Below are positions 1 through 7,347 of a DNA stretch of 28,326 nucleotides, in pieces (within the stretch, counting starts at the first letter, position 1; each line of letters begins with the position of its first letter). Location of the stretch: NCBI GenBank assembly GCA_050943215.1, contig JBMNOU010000020.1, positions 1-28,326 on the forward strand, given 5' to 3'. The notes under the pieces were generated by a model. The model was not told the DNA's origin. It did no database searches and was given only the letters and a program-made list of their open reading frames with translations. A program made the translations under genes and the position numbers. The stretch is from JBMNOU01 sp050943215 (GTDB taxonomy: Bacteria > Bacillota > Clostridia > Christensenellales > SZUA-584).

Positions 1-1
1 A

Positions 2-127
2 GTATATGTTACCGATGAAAGGGCAAGTATAGTGACAGGTTCAGTTACAGAATTCTGTTTAGAAGAGGAAGCTTTAGAAAATTTTATTAAACGGATTCGA
101 ACTGAAAAAATATTATTTGAGAAATAA
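2..127 (+). CDS. C-terminal end of an unidentified protein (cut by window edge)
   Basis: An open frame enters from the left edge and ends at TAA 125-127, giving 41 residues ending in IRTEKILFEK. The piece is rich in Glu, Lys and Ile and has no motif I can assign. It is followed 18 bp later by a clear intrinsic terminator, as expected at the end of a real transcription unit. Only the tail is present, so no function is proposed. It could also be a chance frame, because the start lies outside the window. Confidence 0.4.
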   Translation, partial: VYVTDERASIVTGSVTEFCLEEEALENFIKRIRTEKILFEK

Positions 128-145
128 GATATTTCCCTACTTAAG

Positions 146-167
146 CCGAGGCATTGCCTCGGTTTTT
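146..167 (+). terminator. Rho-independent terminator
   Basis: The perfect 7-bp stem CCGAGGC / GCCTCGG (146-152 with 156-162) has a 3-nt loop and is followed directly by TTTTT. It ends the partial gene whose stop codon is at 125-127. Confidence 0.75.
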
Positions 168-168
168 C

Positions 169-404
169 CTTTTCTATAACTATCGATTCACCGTCCCAAA
201 CGGAAATACGCTTGCCGAAACAGACCCCGAAGCGGCAGAGTTCTATGGAGCGGCGAAAGTGATGGCAGAGAGCAAGGGGAAGACGATAGGAGAGACGTTT
301 GCCCAATACGAGGATACCATTGGCGTGAAATGCCGTATCTTGCGGAATTCACCAAAATATATAACGAAGGCGAGGAGGCTTGGCGTAAGATTCAAAACAA
401 ATAA
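169..404 (+). pseudogene. Frameshifted gene fragment, unidentified
   Basis: Two adjoining frames together read like one small protein. The first runs to about position 318 (TDPEAAEFYGAAKVMAESKG, then GETFAQYEDT). The second runs from about 318 to TAA 402-404 (HWREMPYLAEFTKIYNEGEE, then AWRKIQNK). Both halves are soluble, Glu/Lys/Ala-rich and helix-like. The first frame is open back only to 145, inside the preceding terminator, and has no ribosome site, so the 5' end is missing. The stop of the second frame sits against a strong terminator hairpin. I read it as the 3' part of a decayed or mis-sequenced gene. I do not recognise the family, and the joint is inferred from composition only. Confidence 0.35.
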
Positions 405-428
405 ACTACCGGTTTCCCGGTAGTTTTT
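403..428. terminator. Bidirectional intrinsic terminator
   Basis: A 10-bp perfect stem AAACTACCGG / CCGGTAGTTT (403-412 with 417-426) encloses loop TTTC, with T-runs on both sides. It serves the frameshifted fragment on the plus strand and the DUF1540 gene (stop at 437) on the minus strand. Confidence 0.75.
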
Positions 429-436
429 AAAAAACA

Positions 437-604
437 TCATTTTTTCATAAATGTTCCGCAATCCGTTTCTTCATTGTTCATCGCATTTTTTGGCTGGACT
501 TCTATTTGGTCTGCGCAACAATGGTTACCATCCATGTAATAATAGCATGTGTTAACCTGACATCTGATTCCCGGATTGGGATGATTCATTTTATGTGATT
601 CCAA
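437..604 (-). CDS. DUF1540 domain small protein
   Basis: This 55-residue protein was read directly from the minus strand. The core IRCQVNTCYYYMDGNHCCAD followed by QIEV and DCGTFMKK matches the Cys-rich DUF1540 pattern: C-x4-C-x(n)-C-x-A-x2-I-x-V, then a late C-x-x-F. Cysteines are spaced as in that family, which is common in Clostridia and presumed to bind metal; its role is not known. The start is taken as TTG at 602-604, because a GGAGGG site lies 9 nt upstream. The first in-frame ATG (587-589) is about 24 nt from that site. Either start gives the same domain. It ends at the shared terminator 403-428. The family call is from pattern memory. Confidence 0.75.
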   Translation of the reverse strand: MESHKMNHPNPGIRCQVNTCYYYMDGNHCCADQIEVQPKNAMNNEETDCGTFMKK

Positions 605-722
605 TAATTATTTCCCTCCTTTTTTTCTGTTCTCATTTTAATTTGCCTCAAAACAATCTGGCGTATACAGATAATTTATTGGAATAAAAATTGTTGAATA
701 TACCAAAAAATTATAAAAAATT

Positions 723-1533
723 TTAATTTTGATGTATATTGCTCATTTGCTGAAGCGCTCTAATCTTGAAAAGTTGATATAAATAATAAGGAAGCCGTGC
801 GATGAGTAGTGCAAACGCAAGTAAAAATGGCAGGTAAAACGGCCAGGGCAGTAGCTTAAAATCGATCGGGAGACTTGCCGTATATAGATAATTACTGCCG
901 ATAAAAGAGTTGACTACACCGGTAAAAACGACGCACACGAGCAGCATGCACGTTCTTTATGTCCGGCTGGTAATCAAGGTGCGGTAGCATAAAAGCAATA
1001 AACCCAAGGGCCGCGTGATACAATATGCTCTGTATCGTCCGGAAATGGAATACAGGGTAGTCGTAAAGAGTGGTTAGCGGCAGCAGCAGCGCGAGCAGAA
1101 AGCCTATAATGCCATACGTATAAGCGAATTCACGAAGGCAAATCGAAAAACGGCCCCGTGAAAATAGCACAATCGGCAGAACAAACATCTGTATGCCGCA
1201 AAGTTGTAGCGGAAGGTCCTGTGTGATTTCAAACTGTTCAGTACTGATATCCCAGGTTAACCTTACAACATTTAAGGATACCAAAAATATGTATGCGGCG
1301 CATGCCCACTTATGTCTTGTCTTAAACGGCCTATTTTTAATCTGGCGGACCATCAAATAAACAAGAATAAACGCAATCAACGTAACGAATATATGCGAAA
1401 CAGAAAAAGGCTTATATGGCCCATTCTCAACGAGCGCCGGATCGTCTCTATCCGCAAAGAATAAAGCAAACAAAAGTGCACCCCCACTATTATATATATA
1501 TGCAATGCGTGCGTTTATGTTAAGCGTAAGCAT
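723..1533 (-). pseudogene. YwaF/TMEM164-type (TIGR02206) membrane protein, frameshifted
   Basis: Two overlapping minus-strand frames make one polytopic membrane protein. The first (1533 to about 945) has about five hydrophobic segments and the family-like stretches SVSHIFVTLIAF, RLTWDIST, LPLQLCGIQMFVLPI, YTYGIIGFLLALLLP, HFRTIQSILYHAALGF and LPHLDYQPD. The second (947 to 723) continues with LLVCVVFTGVVNSFIGSNYL and LPWPFYLPFLLAFALL, the expected last two membrane segments. The frames must switch at about 944-952, since a TAA closes the second frame just upstream. One extra or missing base restores a protein of roughly 250-270 residues, the family's usual length. The 5' end is uncertain: TTG at 1471-1473, behind a GGGGGTG, is a possible alternative start. 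Function of the family in bacteria is unknown. It may be a pseudogene or a sequencing error. Confidence 0.75.
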
Positions 1534-1622
1534 TCAAAACGCAGCAGTAACACCTAAAAAAGCCCGCTCATTTTATAAAAAACCGCAGCGCAATAAAATA
1601 AAGGCCACTATGCAGCCGGTTT

Positions 1623-2009
1623 TCAGTTTGAATATTTGGCAGATAACTTTGCTTCACGGATCTTTGAAATGACCATGTCTGTATTAAGCGGTTTTACAAA
1701 ATAATACCGTGCACCAAGCGCGATCGCTTGCCGCGTCATTTCTTCGCTGCCAAGTGCAGAGATCACGTACACCAATGGCTTGGTATCTATTGGTTCAAGC
1801 CGCCTTAACACCTCAAATCCGTCCATAAATGGCATCACAAGATCGAGCAGCAGCACGTCCGGATCTGTTAGCTGCAGCATCTGAATGGTCTCAGAGCCGT
1901 TTTGAGCGATACCCACGATTTGGATATCGGGGTTAATGGACAGGCACCGGCTGAACAATCTGGCAAAGTCTCTACTGTTATCGGCAATCAGTACACGAAT
2001 CTGCTCCAT
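1623..2009 (-). CDS. Stand-alone response-regulator receiver, Spo0A-like
   Basis: This 128-residue single-domain receiver resembles the N-terminal domain of Spo0A (IRVLIADNSRDF, IQIVGIAQNG, DVLLLDLVMPFMDGFEVL). The phospho-acceptor is Asp56, the switch Ser is Ser84 (YVISAL) and the conserved Lys is Lys106 (FVKPL). The acidic pocket is partly changed: ADNS replaces the usual ADDN. There is no output domain, so it probably works by protein contact or as a phosphorelay intermediate, like Spo0F or CheY. ATG 2007-2009 is chosen because AGGAG lies 6 nt upstream; a TTG five codons earlier overlaps that site. It is divergent from the large histidine kinase starting at 2285, which is the obvious candidate partner (inference). 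Confidence 0.85.
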   Translation of the reverse strand: MEQIRVLIADNSRDFARLFSRCLSINPDIQIVGIAQNGSETIQMLQLTDPDVLLLDLVMPFMDGFEVLRRLEPIDTKPLVYVISALGSEEMTRQAIALGARYYFVKPLNTDMVISKIREAKLSAKYSN

Positions 2010-2153
2010 ATTTGCTCCTATCAAATTGTATTAAAAATGATATAAAAATTATTTTGAATTTGCATTATTATTTTAACACATTTAACCATATATTACAAAT
2101 AGTTTTTTACATAGGTTCAATAAAAATATACGGATATGTGACCGCATGAAGTA

Positions 2154-2182
2154 TTGACAACGATGCCTATGCGTAATATGAT
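2154..2182 (+). promoter_or_regulatory. Sigma-A promoter for the histidine kinase
   Basis: TTGACA (2154-2159), a 17-bp spacer and TATGAT (2177-2182) form a near-consensus vegetative promoter about 100 bp upstream of the kinase start. This leaves a 5' leader of about 95 nt in which I see no convincing structure. Confidence 0.65.
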
Positions 2183-2284
2183 GAAAAAAATTGCTTTTTT
2201 GTTTTGTCTTTCCTAATTGCCTGATAATTGAAAATAATCTAATGCAGGTTTAGCCATATGAAATGAGTTAAAGGAATAATATCA

Positions 2285-5200
2285 ATGACGACGATGAAAG
2301 TGTTAAAACGCTTAAGCTGGCCGGTTGTTTTGGTTTCATTGATATATTTTGCAACGCTTCTTATATTAGACATCCGCACTAACAACGAAAACAAAACGCT
2401 TCTTATTATCCTTAACACGGCCTTTACTGGGGCTATGCCTATTGCGGTATCGGTTATTGCCGCCCGCGCTTATCTGTATCATGATATTATGAGCGCGCTG
2501 TTGATGAGCTGCGGCATTATTGCGTTTGGGCTGGGGTCAGTTATTGCGGGATTAGCACACTTGATGCCAGGTTTGGCAAACATAAACTTAACGCTGTATA
2601 GCTTATGCGTACTGGCTGGTTCCGTTTTGCATTTGCTCTCGCTGTTTTTAGGCAGGAGCACCCCACGGGATATCATGCTGAAAAAGCAGAAAATGATTCT
2701 CGCGATGGTTGCTATCGGCCTTGGCGCAGCGGTTATTTTTTTACTGATTGTAAGCGGCCTGCTGCCCCCTTTTGTTGACGGGTACACTTTTCTAAGAAAT
2801 GCTGTGATCATTTCGGCAATTATTTTTTATATGATCTCGTCGGCACTGTATTTCATACGCTATAGGCAAACGCGTATGGATTTTTTTTATTGGTATGCGC
2901 TGTCATTGCTGATGATCTCTGTGGGTCTCGGCGGCGTTATTGCGGATAATGGATACGGCACTCTAGCTAGCTGGGCGGGAAGAAGCTGCCAGTATCTCGG
3001 CGCGCTGCTTGCGCTGATATCGATGCTCGATGTAATGAAAAATGCTCGGAAAAAATCGTTGCCATTATCCGCCGCGATGGCTGGCTTTTTTATAGATATG
3101 CGGTTTGGGTATAAGAATATTGTGGAAGCTTCCACCGATGCAGTCGTTTCGCTCGATGGGGATTTTAAGGTATTTTATATGAATAAGGCGGCGGAAACGC
3201 TGTTTGGATATCAAAAGAAATCCATGATGCGCCGGCTGTTTTTGGATTTAGTCATTTGTACACCTTTTAGCGACAGTATTAGGCAGGATTTAACAGATTA
3301 CCCCATTGCCCAAGAAAGCGAGTATGTCGATCGTATCAGCGAAATGAACGCGATTGATAATAACGGAAGAATATTCCCAATAGAGGTATCCGTAGTTGCC
3401 CGCAAGCTGATAACAGCGTGTACGTTTACGCTGACAATACGGGATATTTCGCTGCGCCGGCAGTCGGAAGATAGGATCAGCCGGCAGAATACCGTTTTAC
3501 AGGCGATTAATCAGGTTTACGAAAAATCAATTTATTGCCATACAGCCAATGAACTCGCGCGAGAGTGCCTTTTGGTACTCGAGACGGTCACTGCCAGCCA
3601 GCTCGGTCTTATCGGAGAGGTAACCGAGGGCGGTATGCTTGGCATTATCGCGGGGGGCGCCGGGCAATGGCAGTCGCTGGGAAGCGTGGCCGATAATGGT
3701 GAAAGCCTTTTGACCAACATGCCTTCGCAGCATCCGGAAAGCGTCAGTCCCGAAGGGCATCCCCAGCTTGATTCATTTCTTGGTATACCGATAAAGCGGG
3801 ATGGAAAAACGCTGGGTGTGATCGGTGTGGGGAATAGGCCAGACGGATATACGGAAACGGAAAAAGAAATACTCGAAGCGCTGGCGCCAACGGTTTGGGA
3901 GGTAGTGATGCACAAGCGGGCCGAAGAGCGGCTGCGCGATAGCGAACAGCGGTTTAACTCTTTCATGGACGCAAGCCCGTATGTTGCATGGGTTAAAGAC
4001 AACCAGGGCCGCTACTGCTACCTAAATAAGGCCTGGAGTGAGGTGGTTAGAATCAACATCAAGGACGCTCTGGGAAAGACGGACAGAGAGATTTACCCTG
4101 TGAGTATTGTGCAAAAATTTAAGGACAACGAGCAAAAAGCACGGCAGGCTAATCAATGCATCGTTTGCGTCGAAAAGACCCCAGGCCCGTTGGGCGATCA
4201 ACATTGGAAGGTTGCCAGGTTTCCGTTTAAGAGCATATCGGGGCATTCCTTTACAGGCGGAATTGCGCTTGATATAACAGAGCAGAAAAAAACACAGACC
4301 GCGCTGCGCCTAAGCGAAGCTTTTTTGCATACAGTAGTAGAAGGTACCAAAGATCCGATATTTTTGAAGGACCGGGAGGGCAGGATGCTAATCGCCAATA
4401 CGGCAAGCAGCCTTGCTTTGGGCGTTCCAATCGGCGATATGATCGGCAAAACCGACATTGAGATATTTAGCGATAAGGAAAAGGCGAAAACCGTCATGGA
4501 ATGCGACCGTCGCATAATGGACACTGATACCGCTGAAACGCTTGAAGAAATGCTCCCAACGCCCTACGGGCAGCGTATCTATCTCACTACAAAAATGCCA
4601 TGGCATAATTCGCAGGGCAGCGTGACCGGATTGTTTGGAATTGCGCATGACATTACGGACAGAAAAGAAATGGAGATACAGTTAAAAAATCAGGCCGAAG
4701 AGCTCAAACGCAAAAATGAATTGATTACAGATTTTTTCATCAACGTTTCGCACGAATTCAAGACGCCTCTGTCTATTCTTATGCTGGGAATCGAGCTGTT
4801 TGAGCATTCACTTAGCCGGGCAGAGCTGAACGTAGCGGAAATGAAGGACAACCTTGGACTGATGAAACAGAATTCATACCGCCTGGGGCGGCTGGTCTTA
4901 AATTTACTCGATATCACAAAGATCGACGCAGGGTTTATGCAGCCCGATTGGACTAGTATTAATATTGTCGGTCTTCTGCGCAATATTATAAGATCTACAC
5001 ATGTTTACGCAAAAAAAAGGAATATCAGTTTAACGTTTTCCTGCAAAGACAAAGAGAGATATCTGGTGACGGATAGCTTTTTTGTTGAACGCATCATGCT
5101 CAACCTTTTATCCAATGCGATCAAGCATACCCCTAAAGGAGGCTGCATCGATGTACACTTAAGCAATGCTGATGATAAAGTGATAATCGGCGTTAAAGAT

Positions 5201-5494
5201 ACCGGCGCCGGCATTCCAGATGATAAAAAAGATATCATCTTCGACAGATTCAGGCAGGTCAATAGTTCTCTGACACGGTCGAATGAGGGGTGCGGCATTG
5301 GTCTTGCGCTGACCCGAGGCCTGGTAGAAATGATTGGCGGCAGCATCACGCTAAAAAATACTTCCGAGCATGGCAGCGAATTTACCGTAGAGCTATCCGC
5401 ACTGCGTAATGAACAGCCCGCATATGTTGATCACACCGGCATGCACCTTACCCAGCGAATAGAAATGGAATTTTCGGATATCGACTTTGGCTGA
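2285..5494 (+). CDS. Membrane multi-PAS/GAF sensor histidine kinase
   Basis: This 1069-residue hybrid sensor has about seven or eight N-terminal membrane segments (residues about 12-250), resembling MASE-type integral sensing domains though I cannot name the class. Then come PAS (about 275-390), GAF (about 405-545), PAS (about 553-668) and PAS (about 675-795). A HisKA domain carries the H-box FFINVSHEFKTPLS with His823. The ATPase domain has the N-box NLLSNAIKHT (Asn944), DTGAGIP (972-978) and GCGIGLAL (1002-1009). All catalytic motifs are intact. No receiver is fused, so phosphate must pass to a separate regulator. The receiver divergently encoded at 1623-2009 is the natural candidate, possibly feeding the sporulation phosphorelay (inference). 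AAAGGA lies 9 nt before the chosen ATG; ATG three codons later is possible. Confidence 0.92.
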   Translation: MTTMKVLKRLSWPVVLVSLIYFATLLILDIRTNNENKTLLIILNTAFTGAMPIAVSVIAARAYLYHDIMSALLMSCGIIAFGLGSVIAGLAHLMPGLANINLTLYSLCVLAGSVLHLLSLFLGRSTPRDIMLKKQKMILAMVAIGLGAAVIFLLIVSGLLPPFVDGYTFLRNAVIISAIIFYMISSALYFIRYRQTRMDFFYWYALSLLMISVGLGGVIADNGYGTLASWAGRSCQYLGALLALISMLDVMKNARKKSLPLSAAMAGFFIDMRFGYKNIVEASTDAVVSLDGDFKVFYMNKAAETLFGYQKKSMMRRLFLDLVICTPFSDSIRQDLTDYPIAQESEYVDRISEMNAIDNNGRIFPIEVSVVARKLITACTFTLTIRDISLRRQSEDRISRQNTVLQAINQVYEKSIYCHTANELARECLLVLETVTASQLGLIGEVTEGGMLGIIAGGAGQWQSLGSVADNGESLLTNMPSQHPESVSPEGHPQLDSFLGIPIKRDGKTLGVIGVGNRPDGYTETEKEILEALAPTVWEVVMHKRAEERLRDSEQRFNSFMDASPYVAWVKDNQGRYCYLNKAWSEVVRINIKDALGKTDREIYPVSIVQKFKDNEQKARQANQCIVCVEKTPGPLGDQHWKVARFPFKSISGHSFTGGIALDITEQKKTQTALRLSEAFLHTVVEGTKDPIFLKDREGRMLIANTASSLALGVPIGDMIGKTDIEIFSDKEKAKTVMECDRRIMDTDTAETLEEMLPTPYGQRIYLTTKMPWHNSQGSVTGLFGIAHDITDRKEMEIQLKNQAEELKRKNELITDFFINVSHEFKTPLSILMLGIELFEHSLSRAELNVAEMKDNLGLMKQNSYRLGRLVLNLLDITKIDAGFMQPDWTSINIVGLLRNIIRSTHVYAKKRNISLTFSCKDKERYLVTDSFFVERIMLNLLSNAIKHTPKGGCIDVHLSNADDKVIIGVKDTGAGIPDDKKDIIFDRFRQVNSSLTRSNEGCGIGLALTRGLVEMIGGSITLKNTSEHGSEFTVELSALRNEQPAYVDHTGMHLTQRIEMEFSDIDFG

Positions 5495-5708
5495 TATTAG
5501 CCCATATCATTTCCATGGCGTTTAGCGTTTTGGTACCAAAAATTCCCGCTTTTAGTCGGCAGCGATGCTCTCTTTTCCGTATGGCATAAACATACGTCTA
5601 ATCAACCTAAACCGCCGGGCATTTTTTCGAAACACACCGAATTTACCGCACCGATGCCCTTCTTTCTTAATACAATAAATGAAGAAAACATAAAGGAGGT
5701 TAATGTCT

Positions 5709-6053
5709 ATGGTGCCCAACAAGGAATTACAGGAATTGGCCCAGGCTCTTAAACGGTCTGCTGAATATAATGAAATAATGCGGCTGCGCAAAAAGGTGCT
5801 GGAACATCCAAGGTATGGCAGGCAAATGCTGATCTTTGAAAGAGAACACGGAAGGATACACGGTATGAATCTGCAGGCGGCCGAACTCTCGGCCCGGCTA
5901 AAAAAGCTATATGACGACTTTAAGGACCTGCTGCAGGAAGAGGATGTCAGGAAGTTTATGGAAGCAGGCCGCGCATACCAGAAGATGATATCTGAGAGCA
6001 TCGCTTATTTAAACCGTGTGCTCGATTCAGGTATTCAGGGTAGGACTTACTGA
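5709..6053 (+). CDS. YlbF/YmcA family protein
   Basis: This 114-residue all-helical protein has the YlbF/YmcA/YheA layout: an N-terminal helix (ELQELAQALKRSAEYNEIMR), a charged middle (FEREHGRIHG) and a C-terminal helix (LLQEEDVRKFMEAGRAYQKM). In Bacillus, YlbF and YmcA form a complex with YaaT that affects RNase Y, biofilm formation, competence and sporulation. Orthology to either one is not established here. The start is ATG 5709, because AAGGAGG (5693-5699) sits 9 nt upstream. ATG 5703 would leave only 3 nt. It is a single gene with a convergent neighbour. The 208 bp before it show only this ribosome site. Confidence 0.75.
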   Translation: MVPNKELQELAQALKRSAEYNEIMRLRKKVLEHPRYGRQMLIFEREHGRIHGMNLQAAELSARLKKLYDDFKDLLQEEDVRKFMEAGRAYQKMISESIAYLNRVLDSGIQGRTY

Positions 6054-6117
6054 TTTTTGGCATGAAAAGATTTGCTAGTCGTGTTACATCTTAAGGGACA
6101 AGTCATCCCTAAACCAT

Positions 6118-6157
6118 AAAAACTTGGCCTAAAGCCTTTATCTAAGACCTTAGGCCA
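6118..6157 (-). terminator. Hairpin terminator downstream of coat-like gene
   Basis: Perfect 8-bp arms TGGCCTAA / TTAGGCCA (6125-6132 with 6150-6157) enclose a 17-nt loop. On the minus strand AGTTTTT follows. It closes the gene ending at 6194 and may also slow transcription arriving from YlbF. Confidence 0.55.
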
Positions 6158-6193
6158 CTTTATATCATAACGAATGTAATCTAAGCGAATCCG

Positions 6194-6520
6194 TTAATAC
6201 CGGTCGGTGTCATCATCATCCCTGTCGTAATAACTAGTCATCATATCCCAGCTTCCGGGCATACCGTACCAACCGCCGCCCGGATTGCTGCCATAATAAT
6301 CGCAGCGGCCAAACCGGTCACAGCAGCGGCCAAACCGGTCACAGCAGCGGCCGTATTGGTCGATCCAGTCACACCGGTAGCGAGGGAAACCGATCGGGAA
6401 AAAGAAAAATCTTGGGAAACGCCTTTCCGGAAACCTTCGGAAATCCCGGTGAAAGCCCCCCCGAAAACCTCCGGGAAAGCCACCGCGTACACCGCGGGGA
6501 GTATTTAAACCATCTGGCAT
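6194..6520 (-). CDS. Gly/Arg/Cys-rich coat-like small protein
   Basis: This 108-residue low-complexity protein has three zones. The N-terminus is Gly/Phe/Arg rich (GVRGGFPGGFRGGFHRDFRR, ERRFPRFFFFPIGFPRYRC). A Cys-rich heptad follows (YGRCCDR, FGRCCDR, FGRCDYY), encoded by a 21-bp DNA repeat. The tail is Gly/Trp/Tyr then Asp rich (YYDRDDDDTDRY). No enzyme domain or signal peptide is visible. Such Cys/Gly/Tyr composition is typical of spore coat or crust proteins that cross-link. A sigma-K-like element upstream (6572-6600) agrees with mother-cell expression. Start ATG 6518-6520 has AAGGAG 8 nt upstream. The coat assignment is inference from composition and promoter, with no family match recognised. 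Confidence 0.6.
   Translation of the reverse strand: MPDGLNTPRGVRGGFPGGFRGGFHRDFRRFPERRFPRFFFFPIGFPRYRCDWIDQYGRCCDRFGRCCDRFGRCDYYGSNPGGGWYGMPGSWDMMTSYYDRDDDDTDRY
6303..6352. repeat. 21-bp tandem repeat inside the coat-like gene
   Basis: Units begin at 6303, 6324 and 6345 with exact 21-bp period. The first two are identical and the third breaks off after about 8 bp. Each encodes the heptad with CCDRFGR on the minus strand. Copy number could vary between strains without changing frame. Confidence 0.85.
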
Positions 6521-6571
6521 GCTATAATCTCCTTTCTTTTCAATATATACATTCAAAAGCGGCTGTTGATG

Positions 6572-6600
6572 TATTCTATGAGTGTAGAACACATTATGTT
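6572..6600 (-). promoter_or_regulatory. Sigma-K-like promoter of coat-like gene
   Basis: On the minus strand AACA (6597-6600), a 16-bp spacer and CATAGAATA (6572-6580) match the sigma-K pattern mACm-N15/16-CATAnnnTA. It lies about 50 bp upstream of the start at 6520. It is a short pattern, so chance occurrence is possible. Confidence 0.42.
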
Positions 6601-6694
6601 CTGATAACATGCAACAAATGAGTTTAAAAAAGGAACGGGGCATCCCGGCGGCGAATTATTTATTTAATAAAGACTTTACAGAAAAGGAGCGAGC

Positions 6695-7327
6695 ATGAAA
6701 ACGATACTTTGTTATGGAGATTCCAACACGTGGGGAAGAGATCCGATTACCAAAGAGAGGTTTGCCCCTAATGAGAGATGGGGCGGCATACTGCGCGAGA
6801 TTATGGGCAGTGGATTTTTTGTGATTGAGGAAGGGCTGATAGGCAGAACGACTATATGGGACGACCCGGTGGGGCACCGTAATGGAGAAAAATACCTGTA
6901 TCCATGCCTCGAGTCGCACCGGCCAATCGACCTTGTCATTATCATGCTGGGGCTAAACGAGCTGAAAAAACAGTTTTGCCTTACGGCTTACGACATATCA
7001 GCCGGTATGGAAAAATTGCTTAAGATCATCATTGGCAGCGGTGCGGGGCCGAAGGGCGGATCGCCTAAGATACTGTTGTTAAGCCCACCGCACGTGGGTA
7101 AAACGACGGGGGACTATATAGCAATGTTTGAGGACGCTCAAGAAAAATCGACAAAGCTCGCCGCGTATTACCAAAAGCTTGCCCAAAAATTTGGCTGCCG
7201 GTTCCTCGACCCGATGACGCTTGTGAGTGCGGCGGATTTAGCCGACGGCATTCATTTTGACCCGTCGCAGCACCATATTCTTGCGCAAAGTGTGGCAAAG
7301 ATTGCACGCGAAATGCTAGAAAAGTAG
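6695..7327 (+). CDS. SGNH/GDSL-type esterase
   Basis: This 210-residue cytoplasmic SGNH hydrolase has all four blocks: GDSN with nucleophile Ser10, Gly50 in GLIGRTT, Asn88 in MLGLNEL, and the DxxH pair Asp184/His187 (ADGIHFD). The family cleaves esters or acyl groups from carbohydrates, lipids or thioesters; this subgroup resembles arylesterase / acyl-CoA thioesterase-like members, and the substrate cannot be read from sequence. No signal peptide is present. AAAGGAG lies 7 nt before ATG 6695. It converges with the Na/Pi cotransporter gene, leaving 20 bp between the stop codons. Confidence 0.88.
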   Translation: MKTILCYGDSNTWGRDPITKERFAPNERWGGILREIMGSGFFVIEEGLIGRTTIWDDPVGHRNGEKYLYPCLESHRPIDLVIIMLGLNELKKQFCLTAYDISAGMEKLLKIIIGSGAGPKGGSPKILLLSPPHVGKTTGDYIAMFEDAQEKSTKLAAYYQKLAQKFGCRFLDPMTLVSAADLADGIHFDPSQHHILAQSVAKIAREMLEK

Positions 7328-7347
7328 CCTCTTCGTTACTTAGTATT

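Noticed and set aside
1579..1623. Possible terminator after the receiver gene
   Set aside because: Only a 7-bp AAAACCG / CGGTTTT stem with a loop of about 30 nt pairs. It is too weak to list although a T-run follows on the minus strand.
3532..4002. A 156-residue minus-strand frame within the histidine kinase
   Set aside because: It is Ser-rich shadow translation opposite the GAF domain, with no start signal and no homology pattern.
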